Numbered from the stretch's first letter, positions 50,555 through 59,482 are shown. The stretch: DNA of 64,000 bases from CBDDIP01 sp965229005 (GCA_965229005.1 CBDDIP010000002.1:1736001-1800000); one strand, 5' to 3'. Notes: generated from the letters alone by a model not told the origin. Numbers and translations are program-made.

Positions 50555-51267
50555 TGGCGCTGCTCGAGATCGAGTCGATGTCCACCGGCTACGGCGGTGT
50601 GCCCGTCGTGCGCGACCTCAACCTGCGCGTCGAGGCAGGCGAGGTCGTCGCCCTGCTCGGTCCGAACGGTGCCGGCAAGACGTCGACGCTGCTCACGGTG
50701 TCCGCCTTGAACCCGATCCTCGCCGGCGACATCCGCGTGCTCGGCAAGAGCGTCAAGGGTCGTCGCCCCCACCTCGTGGCGCGCGAGGGCCTGGCCCATG
50801 TGCCGGAGGATCGCAGCCTGTTCTTCCAGCTGACCGTGGCGGAGAACCTGCGCCTCGGGGCGGCCAAGGGCTCTGCCGACGTGAAGCAGGCGCTCGGCTA
50901 TTTCCCGGCGTTGGAGAAGCTGATGGATCGCAAGGCCGGGCTGCTGTCGGGTGGCGAGCAGCAGATGCTGGCCATGGCGCGTGCGCTGACCGTGAAGCCA
51001 AAGCTCCTGATGGTCGACGAGATGAGCCTCGGGCTCGCGCCGATCATCGTCGAGCGGCTGCTGCCCGTGCTGCGTCGGATCGCCGACGACACTGGCGCGG
51101 GTGTGCTGCTCGTCGAGCAGCACGTCCACCTCGCCCTCGAAGTCGCCGATCGCGCCTACGTGCTGAGTCACGGCAACCTCGCCATGGAAGGCGATGCCGC
51201 CCACCTGCGCGAGAACCGCCAGCTGCTCGAGTCGAGCTACCTCGGCGGCGGCGAGCTCGACGAGTAG
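50554..51267 (+). CDS. livF: Branched-chain amino acid-type ABC transporter ATP-binding protein (LivF-like)
   Basis: A 237-residue ATPase. Walker A GPNGAGKTS, the AHVPEDRSLFFQLTVAENL segment, signature LSGGEQQML, Walker B (LLMVDEMSLGLAP) and the switch (LVEQHVH) are all present. ATG 50554 shares a base with the livG stop; the GTG at 50551 is less likely. It ends the operon, and a GC hairpin follows three bases after the stop. The N-terminus (MALLEIESM) closely mirrors that of the preceding ATPase (MALLETHGM). Confidence 0.93.
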   Translation: MALLEIESMSTGYGGVPVVRDLNLRVEAGEVVALLGPNGAGKTSTLLTVSALNPILAGDIRVLGKSVKGRRPHLVAREGLAHVPEDRSLFFQLTVAENLRLGAAKGSADVKQALGYFPALEKLMDRKAGLLSGGEQQMLAMARALTVKPKLLMVDEMSLGLAPIIVERLLPVLRRIADDTGAGVLLVEQHVHLALEVADRAYVLSHGNLAMEGDAAHLRENRQLLESSYLGGGELDE

Positions 51268-51269
51268 TC

Positions 51270-51287
51270 CGCGCCCCCTTGGGCGCG
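51270..51287 (+). terminator. Hairpin terminator after the second liv operon
   Basis: CGCGCCC, loop CCTT, GGGCGCG: a perfect 7-bp G+C stem with a tetraloop, three bases after the livF stop. There is no T-run, as is common for terminators in this group. Confidence 0.65.
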
Positions 51288-51452
51288 AACCGGCGACATC
51301 TCGCTCACAACGCGCCCATTCCCCCCATCCGTGAGTCTTCGGTGCGGCCAGCGCCCCCCAACCTCACGATCGGCTCGTTCGTGAGCCTCACCCCCCGCTG
51401 CGGTGGCCGACCCTCATGGAGGAGCCGGATCGCGGGAGTTGCGTCACTACGG

Positions 51453-51469
51453 GAGACGTAAGGCGTCTC
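51453..51469 (+). promoter_or_regulatory. Small hairpin in the leader of the secreted orphan gene
   Basis: GAGACG-TAAGG-CGTCTC, a 6-bp stem 25 bases before the ATG at 51495, in the 227-base gap after the liv operon. It is possibly a leader structure. The rest of that gap shows no recognisable element. Confidence 0.3.
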
Positions 51470-51494
51470 AGTCGCATCGGCGAATGGGGGGACG

Positions 51495-52133
51495 ATGCGA
51501 CGTGGGTTGATCGTGATGACCACAGCGATGCTGACCCTCGCGGCCTGCACCAGCGAAGCCTCGAAGCCGCCGGCGACGAACGCGTCAACGGAGACGCCAG
51601 CCGCAACGAAGAACCCATCGACGAGCACGACGGTCGACACGACCACGACGTCCATCACCACCACGACCACCTCGACGACGATCCCAGCGACCTCGACCAC
51701 CACCCCAGACGAAGCAATCACTCAGGCCATCCAGGACTACTGGCTCGCGTACTGGAAGTGCGGCGAAGCCCCTGCCCAATGCGACCCGTCGTCGTTCACA
51801 GCGGTCGAGGGCCGCTCACGATCCACGATCCAAGAGGGAATGGCTGAGCTGGTTCGACACCAGTGGTACTTCTCCGCTGATCTCCGAGGCAGTCGGGTCG
51901 TCGTCGAGTCGGTGCGGATTCTCGACGCTGGCGGTGCAGAGGTGACGTCGTGCGCGTTCGACGCCGGTGTCGTGCTCGGGCCACCAGCTTCCGATGGGTC
52001 GCCCACAGTCGTGAACGATGTGACATCGACGTATCGATACGTCCATTCGATGTTCCTCGACGACGGACGATGGCTCGTTGGAGAGCAACACCGGCTCGAG
52101 CGCCTGGGGGACGATGACCTGTGCGGGGAGTAG
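51495..52133 (+). CDS. Hypothetical lipoprotein with threonine-rich linker
   Basis: A 212-residue exported protein. A lipobox (LTLAAC) follows a short signal, then a Thr/Ser linker of about 50 residues (27-77), then a domain with a DYWLAYWKCGEAPAQCDPSSF stretch (two cysteines that could form a disulphide) and a compact beta-rich end (TSTYRYVHSMFLDDGRWLVGEQHRLERLG). It resembles small exported NTF2-like or 'ligand-sensing' proteins but I do not assign a family. ATG 51495 has a GGGGGG run seven bases before it. The next gene starts inside its last codons. G+C is lower than in the flanking genes. Confidence 0.7.
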   Translation: MRRGLIVMTTAMLTLAACTSEASKPPATNASTETPAATKNPSTSTTVDTTTTSITTTTTSTTIPATSTTTPDEAITQAIQDYWLAYWKCGEAPAQCDPSSFTAVEGRSRSTIQEGMAELVRHQWYFSADLRGSRVVVESVRILDAGGAEVTSCAFDAGVVLGPPASDGSPTVVNDVTSTYRYVHSMFLDDGRWLVGEQHRLERLGDDDLCGE

Positions 52134-52924
52134 CGGCCGTCGTGGCCGTCCTCGTCGCTGTGTCGGTTCCTTCCCGTGCAGGCGCTGAGCTGGGTGCTGT
52201 CGGCGAAACCACCAACGAAGGCGGGGCACCCGCGGTGCTGGCGTTGGCGACCGACATGACGAACGGCGGGGTTCGGCCGCCAGCGGGCTCGACATCATGT
52301 TCGGTGTGGGCGCCGGCGAGCGTCGGGGATCCGGCCTTTCCGGACTCGGGTTCGGTGACCCGGGTCAATCCGGTCACCGGGGACGTCGAGCGCTTGTGGT
52401 ACCGCTCGTGCGACAACGCTGTGCAACGGGTTTGGGTGGGCTCCATCACGGCGGCGGATCTGGCGCAGGTGGCGTATGCGTCGGCGGTGTCGAAGGTGCC
52501 GAAGCCGGTGCCGGTGTTCTCGCCGCCTTCGGCGAAGTTGATCGTCAGCGTGGAGACGTGGTTCGGGGCGACTCCGGTTGCTCCGGTGACGGCGATTGCG
52601 CAGATCCCTGGGCTGACGTCGACGGTGACTGCGACGGCGACGGAGTTGCGGCTCGACACGGGGTCCAAGGTTGCCGGCGACACGACCACGGTCACCTGTG
52701 CGCCGTGGGGCTCGGCAACAGCGGCGGTCGGCGGGTGCACGTGGACCCCGAGGTATCCGTCGGTCCCCAAGGTCACCGGCACGTCCGACAAGCAGTACCA
52801 CGCCACCATCACGATCACGTGGAGCGTCACCTGGGCGGCGAGCAATGGGCAGTCGGGCGACCTCGGCACGATCACGACGCAGACCCCGGTGGAGTTCACC
52901 GTCCGCGAGATCCAGACCTACTGA
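52121..52924 (+). CDS. Hypothetical secreted protein, beta-rich
   Basis: A 267-residue protein. The N-terminal signal peptide (VAAVVAVLVAVSVPSRAGA, cleavage after AGA likely) is followed by an all-beta region rich in Thr, Val and Ser, with cysteines around CSVW, RSCDN, VTCAPW and GGCTW that may be oxidised in pairs. I do not recognise a family. It starts with GTG 52121 inside the last codons of the preceding gene, so the two are coupled and probably act together outside the cell. Codon use is richer in G at wobble positions than its neighbours. Confidence 0.65.
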   Translation: MRGVAAVVAVLVAVSVPSRAGAELGAVGETTNEGGAPAVLALATDMTNGGVRPPAGSTSCSVWAPASVGDPAFPDSGSVTRVNPVTGDVERLWYRSCDNAVQRVWVGSITAADLAQVAYASAVSKVPKPVPVFSPPSAKLIVSVETWFGATPVAPVTAIAQIPGLTSTVTATATELRLDTGSKVAGDTTTVTCAPWGSATAAVGGCTWTPRYPSVPKVTGTSDKQYHATITITWSVTWAASNGQSGDLGTITTQTPVEFTVREIQTY

Positions 52925-52983
52925 CCACCCACACGTGAGCTCGGGCCCCTCCCACGGTGGTTGAACTCACGGATGCGGCGGGG

Positions 52984-53787
52984 TCAGGCGAGGCGCCAGG
53001 TGCGCACGGGGATCGTCGCGCCGAGGGCGGTCGCGATGTCGGCGAGCTCGGTGTCGTCCAGCGCGCACACGACGAGCACACCCACGTCGCCTCGGGCTGC
53101 GGCGAGCGACAGAGCGTGACGCAACAACGCGGCGCGATCACTGCCGACGATTCGATCGACGATGGTCGTCGGACCCCCGGGGTCGTAGATCGGCGGCATC
53201 ATCCCGGCCGAACCGATGAGCACGCCGCACGCGTCCGCCACGCGCAGCCCGCCATCGACGAGCGGATCGATGAGCCCGCCCATGAACGTGTGGATCGGCG
53301 GAGCGGGCAGCTCGCCGGTGAACGGCGGGCACGGATCGACCGGCGCGCCGGATCCGCTGACGCGCAGCATGTACGTCGCGCTCGCCGGCGCGGCGCCACG
53401 TGAACGCAGCCACGCCTGCTCCGCTGCGTCGCGCTCCGGAACGCATGTCACCAACGGCTCGGAGTCGATCGCCGCGAGGAGCGCGGAACCCGCGGACTCC
53501 CACCGCTCGTCGATCACGCAGAAGTCGTCGCAGAACCAGTGCGTTCTTTGACGGTTGACGATCGCACATCCGACTGGAGCCCCGTCCTCGACGGCCAACC
53601 ATGCGGCCGGCTCGTTCTGGGTGAGCACGTAGCCGAGGAACATCGGGTGCAGCTGATCGGCGTTGGCCGACGGGTGCCAGTAGACGGGCTCCCACTCGGC
53701 CAGCTCGGCGCGCCGCCGTCTGGTGAGTGCGACGACTGCGTCAAGATCGTCGGAGGCTGCTCGGCGGACGGTGATCGTCATCGACAT
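52984..53787 (-). CDS. GNAT-family-like protein
   Basis: A 267-residue protein. The N-terminal part (TITVRRAASDDLDAVVALTRRRRAELAEW) is typical of GNAT acyl-CoA-dependent N-acetyltransferases, and a later VGCAIVNRQ strand fits the fold. A second half (from about 150) may be a further GNAT-like domain. A clear acetyl-CoA loop (Q/RxxGxG/A) is not obvious, so activity is uncertain. ATG 53787 has GAGG four bases upstream; ATG 53781 is an alternative. It is divergent from pgl. Confidence 0.65.
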   Translation of the reverse strand: MSMTITVRRAASDDLDAVVALTRRRRAELAEWEPVYWHPSANADQLHPMFLGYVLTQNEPAAWLAVEDGAPVGCAIVNRQRTHWFCDDFCVIDERWESAGSALLAAIDSEPLVTCVPERDAAEQAWLRSRGAAPASATYMLRVSGSGAPVDPCPPFTGELPAPPIHTFMGGLIDPLVDGGLRVADACGVLIGSAGMMPPIYDPGGPTTIVDRIVGSDRAALLRHALSLAAARGDVGVLVVCALDDTELADIATALGATIPVRTWRLA

Positions 53788-53827
53788 CAGCCTCGCCGTC
53801 GCCGAGAACCTCTGACAAGCTGATCGT

Positions 53828-54487
53828 GTGCAGATCGACGTCCTCCCCGATGCCGCCGGCGCGGCTTCGTTCGCCGCCGACTGGCTGGCCCGCCGGCTGC
53901 GCGACGCGGTGCACCGACGCGGTGAAGCGTCCGTTGCGTTCAGTGGCGGCAGCACGCCGGCGGCGATGCTGGCCGACCTGGCGACGCTCGATGTGCCGTG
54001 GAAGGCGGTGCACGCGTACCAGGTGGACGAACGAGTCGCCCCGGAGGGGGATCGCGACCGCAACCTGAACCTGCTCGCCGTGCTGCCGATGCCGAAGCGC
54101 AACGTGCATGCGATGGCCGTCAACGCGGCGTCGCTCGCCACGGCCGCGCGGCGCTACGAGGTCGGCCTGCCGGAGCGCTTCGACGTCGTCCACCTCGGCC
54201 TCGGCGACGACGGCCACACGGCCTCGTGGCCGCCCGGTGATCCGGTGATCGACGCAACGGAGTCCGTGGGAGTGACGCAGCTCTTCAACGGCCGCGTCCG
54301 CCTCACGCTGACCCCGCACGTGGTCAACCGCGCCCGCTGTCGCCTGCTGCTCGTGGCCGGCGCCAGCAAAGCAGAGATGGTCGAACGATTCGTCCTCCGC
54401 GACAGCGCGCTGCCCGTGGATCGGGTCCGTCGCTCGGCGACCTGGTTGGTCCTCGACGCCGCCGCCGCCGTTCAGCTCAACCGCTGA
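53828..54487 (+). CDS. pgl: 6-Phosphogluconolactonase
   Basis: A 219-residue sugar-lactone hydrolase of the oxidative pentose phosphate pathway (6-phosphogluconolactone to 6-phosphogluconate). The family motifs SGGSTPAAML (residues 39-48), VDERVAPEGDRDRN and GLGDDGHTASWPPG are conserved. The start is GTG 53828. It sits 20 bases before pgi, but the gap contains a likely -10 for pgi, so the two can be expressed separately. No zwf or gnd is in the window. Confidence 0.9.
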   Translation: MQIDVLPDAAGAASFAADWLARRLRDAVHRRGEASVAFSGGSTPAAMLADLATLDVPWKAVHAYQVDERVAPEGDRDRNLNLLAVLPMPKRNVHAMAVNAASLATAARRYEVGLPERFDVVHLGLGDDGHTASWPPGDPVIDATESVGVTQLFNGRVRLTLTPHVVNRARCRLLLVAGASKAEMVERFVLRDSALPVDRVRRSATWLVLDAAAAVQLNR

Positions 54488-54493
54488 CGCCTG

Positions 54494-54499
54494 TACTGT
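54494..54499 (+). promoter_or_regulatory. Leaderless-type -10 box before pgi
   Basis: TACTGT eight bases before ATG 54508, located in the 20-base gap after pgl. Confidence 0.45.
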
Positions 54500-54507
54500 C
54501 GCCGCCG

Positions 54508-56112
54508 ATGGACATCACCACGACGAACGAGTGGAACACCCTCCTGGCGACGGCGCAGCCGGCACCGCTGCGCGATCTGTTCGTGGGCGATCCCGGCCGC
54601 GCCCAGCGGTTCCGGCTGCAGGCGGGCGACCTGACGATCGACTACTCGAAGAACCTCGTCGACGACACCGTGCTCGCTGCGCTGCGGGCGATCGCCGAGG
54701 TGGCCGGCGTCGAAGCGCGTCGCGACGCGATGTTCGCCGGCGAGATCATCAACGTCACCGAGCAGCGCGCCGTGCTGCACACCGCGCTGCGTGCTCCCGT
54801 CGGCACCACCGTCATGATCGAGGGCCGCGACGTCGTGCCCGAGGTGCACGAGGTGCTGGGTCGCATGGGCGCGTTCGCCACGCAGGTCCGCGACGGCAGC
54901 TGGGTCGGCGCCACAGGGCAGCAGATCCGCACCGTCGTCAACATCGGCATCGGTGGCAGCGACCTCGGCCCGGCGATGGCCTACCTCGCCACCCACGCGT
55001 TCGGTCGCCCCGACCTCACCTGTCGCTTCGTCAGCAACGTCGACGGCGCCGACATCGCCACCAACCTCGCCGACCTCGACCCGGCAACCACCCTCTTCGT
55101 GATCAGCTCGAAGACGTTCACCACGATCGAGACGCTCACCAATGCCGGGGAGGCGCGCCGCTGGTTGACCAGCGCGCTCGGCGACGACGCCGTCGCCAAG
55201 CACTTCGTCGCCGTCAGCACGAACGCCGAGAAGGTCGGTGAGTTCGGCATCGACACCGCCAACATGTTCGGCTTCTGGGACTGGGTGGGCGGTCGCTACT
55301 CCGTGGATTCCGCCATCGGCCTGTCGTTGATGATCGCCATCGGTCCGGACGGCTTCGCCGAATTCCTCGACGGCTTCCACACGATGGACACCCACTTCCG
55401 CGAGGCGCCACTGCCGTCGAACGCGCCGTTCGTGCTGGGCCTGCTGGGCATCTGGTACGCCAACGTGCTCGGCGCGGAGACGAAGGCGGTGCTGCCCTAC
55501 GCGCACGAGATGCGTCGCTTCCCGGCGTACCTGCAGCAGCTCGACATGGAGTCCAACGGCAAGAGCGTGCGCCTCGACGGCGGCACTGTGGCCACCACCA
55601 CCGGCCCGATCGTGTGGGGCGAACCGGGAACCAACGGCCAACACGCGTTCTACCAACTGCTCCACCAGGGCACGCGGTTGGTGCCGATCGACTTCATCGG
55701 CTTCGCCAGGCCCAACCACGACCTCATTGCCCAACACGACCTGTTGATGGCCAACCTCTTCGCCCAGGGCGAGGCGCTGGCGTTCGGCAAGACGTTGGAG
55801 GAGGTGATCGAGGAAGGCATCCCCGAGCACCAGCAGGCGGCACGTGTGTTCCCGGGCAACCGCCCGACCACCACGATCCTCGCTCCGCAGCTGACGCCCT
55901 CCGTGCTCGGTCAGCTCATCGCGCTCTACGAGCACATCGTGTTCGTGCAGGGCTCCATCTGGGGCGTCAACAGCTTCGACCAGTGGGGCGTCGAGCTCGG
56001 CAAGGCGCTGGCCAACCGGATCACGCCCGAGCTCACCGTCGACGACGATCCGAAGCACGACTCGTCGACGAGCGCCCTGATCCGCTGGTACCGCGAGCAC
56101 CGGGCCACATGA
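54508..56112 (+). CDS. pgi: Glucose-6-phosphate isomerase
   Basis: A 534-residue enzyme that interconverts glucose 6-phosphate and fructose 6-phosphate. The signature segments are complete: VNIGIGGSDLGPAMAYLA, FVISSKTFTTIETLTNA, FWDWVGGRYSVDSAIG and NSFDQWGVELGK. Length matches the E. coli-type dimeric enzyme. ATG 54508 has TACTGT eight bases before it. Its stop overlaps the small SnoaL-like gene by four bases (ATGA). With pgl it places a glycolysis/pentose phosphate branch point here. Confidence 0.96.
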   Translation: MDITTTNEWNTLLATAQPAPLRDLFVGDPGRAQRFRLQAGDLTIDYSKNLVDDTVLAALRAIAEVAGVEARRDAMFAGEIINVTEQRAVLHTALRAPVGTTVMIEGRDVVPEVHEVLGRMGAFATQVRDGSWVGATGQQIRTVVNIGIGGSDLGPAMAYLATHAFGRPDLTCRFVSNVDGADIATNLADLDPATTLFVISSKTFTTIETLTNAGEARRWLTSALGDDAVAKHFVAVSTNAEKVGEFGIDTANMFGFWDWVGGRYSVDSAIGLSLMIAIGPDGFAEFLDGFHTMDTHFREAPLPSNAPFVLGLLGIWYANVLGAETKAVLPYAHEMRRFPAYLQQLDMESNGKSVRLDGGTVATTTGPIVWGEPGTNGQHAFYQLLHQGTRLVPIDFIGFARPNHDLIAQHDLLMANLFAQGEALAFGKTLEEVIEEGIPEHQQAARVFPGNRPTTTILAPQLTPSVLGQLIALYEHIVFVQGSIWGVNSFDQWGVELGKALANRITPELTVDDDPKHDSSTSALIRWYREHRAT

Positions 56113-56498
56113 GCCGGCTGGACCTCGAGGCGCTCGTCGCACTCGAGGTGGAGGTGTGGTCGGCGTTGGTGCGCGGCGATGCGGCTTCGGACGAGCGCCT
56201 GCTGTCCGACGACTTCCTCGGCGTCTACCCGACCGGCTTCGCCGTTCGCGGCGATCACGTCGAGCAGCTGCACGCAGGGCCGACCGTGTCCACGTTCGCG
56301 CTCAGCGAGGAGCGGATGATGGAGCTGTCCGAATCGATCGTGATGCTCTCGTACCGCGCCGACTACCGGCGCGTCAGCGCACCCGCGACGAGTCCCACGG
56401 AGTCGATGTACATCAGCTCGCTGTGGTGCGAGCGTGACGGCGCTTGGGTCAACGTGTTCAGCCAGGACACGCCGACCTCCGACGTCGCCGTCCCGTAG
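56109..56498 (+). CDS. SnoaL/DUF4440-like protein
   Basis: A 129-residue alpha+beta-barrel protein: an N-terminal helix (LVALEVEVWSALVRGDAASDERLLSDDFLGVYPTG), then beta strands ending in SLWCERDGAWVNVFSQDTP. The pattern fits NTF2-like DUF4440 proteins, many of which have no known catalytic role. Its ATG overlaps the pgi stop, so it is translationally coupled to pgi. A function linked to that enzyme is not evident. Confidence 0.7.
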   Translation: MSRLDLEALVALEVEVWSALVRGDAASDERLLSDDFLGVYPTGFAVRGDHVEQLHAGPTVSTFALSEERMMELSESIVMLSYRADYRRVSAPATSPTESMYISSLWCERDGAWVNVFSQDTPTSDVAVP

Positions 56499-56522
56499 AC
56501 GCGGCGTCCAACGTGCAGCGCG

Positions 56523-58157
56523 TCAGGCGGCGCGCACCGTGTTGCTGCCGGCGTCGCTGACGAACGTGCCGTAGGTGGTCAGCGGGCTGTCGTCGAGCGT
56601 GATGTCGTCCACGGTGCGGAACTCGGCGGTCCACGTCTGCGGCGTCACCGTGTGCATCGTGTAGCCGCGATGAGCGAGCTCGGCGTCGACCAGTGCGGGG
56701 AACTGCTTGAGCACGTCGGTCAACGAGTCGTCGATCAGCCCGGTCGACGAGATCGACGTGCTGATGAACTCGATGCCCACCGGCGTGCCCGTGCCGTGGT
56801 CCGGCGCACGCAACTGGCCGACTGCGGCGAGGTGGATGTCGCCGGTGAGGATGACCACGTTGGGGATCGCGTTGTCGAGCAGGTGCTGCATGATCGCGTT
56901 GCGCTCCTCCGGATAACCGTCCCACTGGTCGTAGTTGAGGACGGCGGCGCCGAGCGTCGCATCGGAGAACACGGTCTGGTTGCCGACCGCGTTCCACACC
57001 GTGCCCTGCGAGCCGAGGCTGTCGAACAGGAACTGCTGCTGCGCTTCGCCGAGCATCGTCCGTCCCGGTGCGGTGACCTCCGGACACGCCGGGTCCGTGT
57101 TCAGTGCCTCGTCGCCGCACGCCTGGTCGCTGCGGTACTGGCGGCCGTCGAGCAACGTCAGACCGAGCAGATCGCCCCACTGCACGGCGCGGTAGATGCG
57201 GTAGTCGTCGCTCGGCCCGGTGGGCGGATCGAGGCGCGTCGGGGTGTGCTCCCACCACGCCTGGTACGCGCCGAAGCGGCGATCGGCGAAGCCGACCGTG
57301 TCGGCCGAGTCCTGCGGGATGATGCCGGCGTAGTTGTTCTCCACCTCGTGGTCGTCCCAGATCACGAACCACGGGGCGACGTGGTGCGCGGCCTGCAGGT
57401 GCGGGTCGCTCTTGTAGAGGCCGTAGCGGGCGCGGTAGTCGTCGAGGGACTTCACCTCGGGGGCGTTGTGGCTGCGCACCGCTCCGCCCGGGGCGACGGT
57501 GGCGGCACCGCCCTCGTAGATGTAGTCGCCGAGCCAGAGCACGAAGTCCGGCTTGCGCTCGGCGATGTCGCGGTGCGCCGCGTAGAACCCGTCCTGGTAG
57601 TCCTGGCACGTCGCCGCGGCGAACGTCAGCGTCTCCGTGCTCGCTGACGCATCGGGCGCGATGCGCGTCGTGCCGATCGGGCTGAAGAAGTCGTTGACGA
57701 CGAAGCGGTAGTAGAAGTCGCCCGGCCCAGCGGTGATCACCACGTGCGCGGTGTGGGCGTGGTCTGGTGAGGTGATCACGTTGCCGGTCTGCTCGACGCC
57801 GCCGAAGCTCGGGTCGCTGCTGACCTGCCAGGTGATCTCGACGTCCTGTGAGGGCATCCCACCGCCGACCTCCAACGGGTCGGGCGCGAGCCGCGTCCAG
57901 ATCACCACGCTGGACGAATCCGGATCGCCCGACGCGACGCCGAGCGTGAACGGGTTGCCCGACAGCTCGACGCGCGGCAGCGTCGTGGTCGGTGCGTCCG
58001 TCGGAGGCGGATCGGTGCCCGCCGGCTCGCTGCTCGTCGGGTCGGTGTTCGGTGCTGATGACGGCGTCGTCGGGTCGGACTTCGTGTCGCTGCTGCACGC
58101 CGCGAGCACGACGGCCACGGAGCCGACGAGGAACATCCGCCGAGAGATCGGTTGCAT
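56523..58157 (-). CDS. phoD: PhoD-like alkaline phosphatase/phosphodiesterase, Tat-exported lipoprotein
   Basis: A 544-residue exported metallophosphatase. The N-terminus has a twin-arginine motif (ISRRMFLVG) and a lipobox (VLAAC), followed by a Ser/Thr/Pro linker. The PhoD N-terminal domain (FTLGVASGDPDSSSVVIWTRLAP) and metallophosphatase core follow: a WLGDYIYEGG metal loop, WDDHEVENNYAG and VVILTGDIHLA. PhoD-family enzymes use Ca2+/Fe3+ and hydrolyse phosphodiesters and teichoic-acid-like substrates. I start at ATG 58157; an upstream in-frame stretch covers the palindrome at 58181-58231 and is unlikely to be coding. No PHO box was recognised. Confidence 0.9.
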   Translation of the reverse strand: MQPISRRMFLVGSVAVVLAACSSDTKSDPTTPSSAPNTDPTSSEPAGTDPPPTDAPTTTLPRVELSGNPFTLGVASGDPDSSSVVIWTRLAPDPLEVGGGMPSQDVEITWQVSSDPSFGGVEQTGNVITSPDHAHTAHVVITAGPGDFYYRFVVNDFFSPIGTTRIAPDASASTETLTFAAATCQDYQDGFYAAHRDIAERKPDFVLWLGDYIYEGGAATVAPGGAVRSHNAPEVKSLDDYRARYGLYKSDPHLQAAHHVAPWFVIWDDHEVENNYAGIIPQDSADTVGFADRRFGAYQAWWEHTPTRLDPPTGPSDDYRIYRAVQWGDLLGLTLLDGRQYRSDQACGDEALNTDPACPEVTAPGRTMLGEAQQQFLFDSLGSQGTVWNAVGNQTVFSDATLGAAVLNYDQWDGYPEERNAIMQHLLDNAIPNVVILTGDIHLAAVGQLRAPDHGTGTPVGIEFISTSISSTGLIDDSLTDVLKQFPALVDAELAHRGYTMHTVTPQTWTAEFRTVDDITLDDSPLTTYGTFVSDAGSNTVRAA

Positions 58158-58180
58158 CCCCGCAGTCTTGCCGACATCGC

Positions 58181-58231
58181 CGAACTGGATATCTGTCAGC
58201 TCGACATTCGAGCTGACAGACATCCAGTTCG
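58181..58231 (-). terminator. Very long hairpin between the RlmI-like and PhoD-like genes
   Basis: Two 24-base arms (58181-58204 and 58208-58231) pair with a single mismatch around a three-base loop. On the minus strand that position is a G-U pair. It begins one base from the stop codon of the RlmI-like gene and ends 23 bases before the phoD start. There is no T-run after it. It may act as a terminator for the upstream gene and/or as an operator controlling phoD. Confidence 0.75.
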
Positions 58232-59482
58232 TCAGCGGTGAACGGTGGCGAAGAGGGCTTTGAGGTAGGCACCTTGGGGGAAGGTGACCGGGTGGTCGAT
58301 CCCGTGGGCCGTGCGCCGTTCGTCGACGAACTCCGCTCCGGCGTTGCCGGCGGCGCGGCGAACGGTGATGTAGAAGTCGTCCGCCGTGATCCGGCTCGAG
58401 CACGACGCCTGCACGAGCAGACCACCGTTGCGCACCAACCCGACCGCACGACGGGTGAGCTCGCCGTAGGCGTGCAAGCCGCGCTCCACCGACGTCTGCC
58501 GTTGCGCGAACGACGGCGGGTCGACGACGACGACGTCGAACTCGCGCCGAGCGCGCAGCAGGCGGTCCATCACCTCGAACGCGTCGCCGGCCATCGACTC
58601 GTGATGGCACGCGGCCACGTCCGGCAGCGATCGGTTCAGCGCGAAGTTCCGTGACGCAGCGGCGAGCGCCGGTGCGCTGAGGTCGACGCTGGTGACGTCC
58701 TTTGCGCCGCCGGCTGCGGCGTGCACGCCGAACCCGCCGGTGCTGGCGAACACGTCGAGCACCGAGCCACCACGACTGGCCTTGCCGACCAGCGAGCGGT
58801 TGTCGCGCTGGTCGAGGTAGTAGCCCGTCTTCTGACCCTCGATCACGTCCGCCTCGAACGTCAGCCCGTTCTCCTGGAACAGCACTGGGCCGTCGGGCGG
58901 CAGGCCGACCAGCGCCATGCCCTCCTCCAGGTCATGCAGGAGCGACACCGGCCCACCCTTGGACACCGCACGCGACAGCCGCAGGATCACGCGTGTGGGG
59001 CGCAGCGCGTCCATCACGGCCGGCAGCAGCGCGTTGAGGTGCGGCACCCACGCTGCGGTGTACAGCTTGATGACGAGCGTGTCGTCGTAGCGGTCGAGCA
59101 CCAACCCGGGGAAGTTGTCGTTCTCGCCGTTGATGCAGCGGTACCCGGTGGTGTTGCCGCGAGCGACGAGCGGCTGGCGGATGGCCAGCGCGGTGGCGAC
59201 CTGCTCGCGCCAGAAGTCGGCGTTCACCGTGCGCGGCTTGCCCTGGTGCAACAGCTTGATGCGGATGGGGGACTGCGGATCGAACAGGCCGATCGCCATG
59301 AACGCGCGCTCGGCGTCGAAGATCACCGCCAGATCGCCCGGAGCGCCCTCGTGGCTGAGCGAGGTGATGCTGTCGTCGTAGACCCACGGATGGCCACCGC
59401 GAACCTGGCGCGCCGCGTCGGCGGTGATGCGCACGGCGATGCGCTTCTCGCTCGGCGAGGGGAGGTTGGCGAGGAGGGCCAT
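58232..59482 (-). CDS. rlmI: Class I SAM-dependent rRNA methyltransferase, RlmI-like
   Basis: A 416-residue protein with an N-terminal PUA-type RNA-binding domain (about 15-85; RGGHPWVYDDSI), a middle domain, and a Rossmann methyltransferase domain with the SAM site SVLDVFASTGGFGVHAAAGGA, a DLSAPAL acidic loop, and the catalytic VVVDPPSFA motif. This is the layout of 23S rRNA m5C1962 methyltransferase RlmI, though the nucleotide is inferred. ATG 59482 has TACCCT seven bases upstream with no ribosome-binding site. It is divergent from the pafB-like gene. Confidence 0.9.
   Translation of the reverse strand: MALLANLPSPSEKRIAVRITADAARQVRGGHPWVYDDSITSLSHEGAPGDLAVIFDAERAFMAIGLFDPQSPIRIKLLHQGKPRTVNADFWREQVATALAIRQPLVARGNTTGYRCINGENDNFPGLVLDRYDDTLVIKLYTAAWVPHLNALLPAVMDALRPTRVILRLSRAVSKGGPVSLLHDLEEGMALVGLPPDGPVLFQENGLTFEADVIEGQKTGYYLDQRDNRSLVGKASRGGSVLDVFASTGGFGVHAAAGGAKDVTSVDLSAPALAAASRNFALNRSLPDVAACHHESMAGDAFEVMDRLLRARREFDVVVVDPPSFAQRQTSVERGLHAYGELTRRAVGLVRNGGLLVQASCSSRITADDFYITVRRAAGNAGAEFVDERRTAHGIDHPVTFPQGAYLKALFATVHR

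Noticed and set aside
51268..51494. A small gene or RNA in the largest intergenic gap.
   Set aside because: Apart from the terminator hairpin and one short stem there is no frame with a start and ribosome-binding site and no structured RNA that I recognise.
58158..58231. N-terminal extension of the PhoD-like protein through the long palindrome.
   Set aside because: The Tat motif begins right after ATG 58157, and the extension encodes the hairpin arms, so it is not a credible signal peptide.
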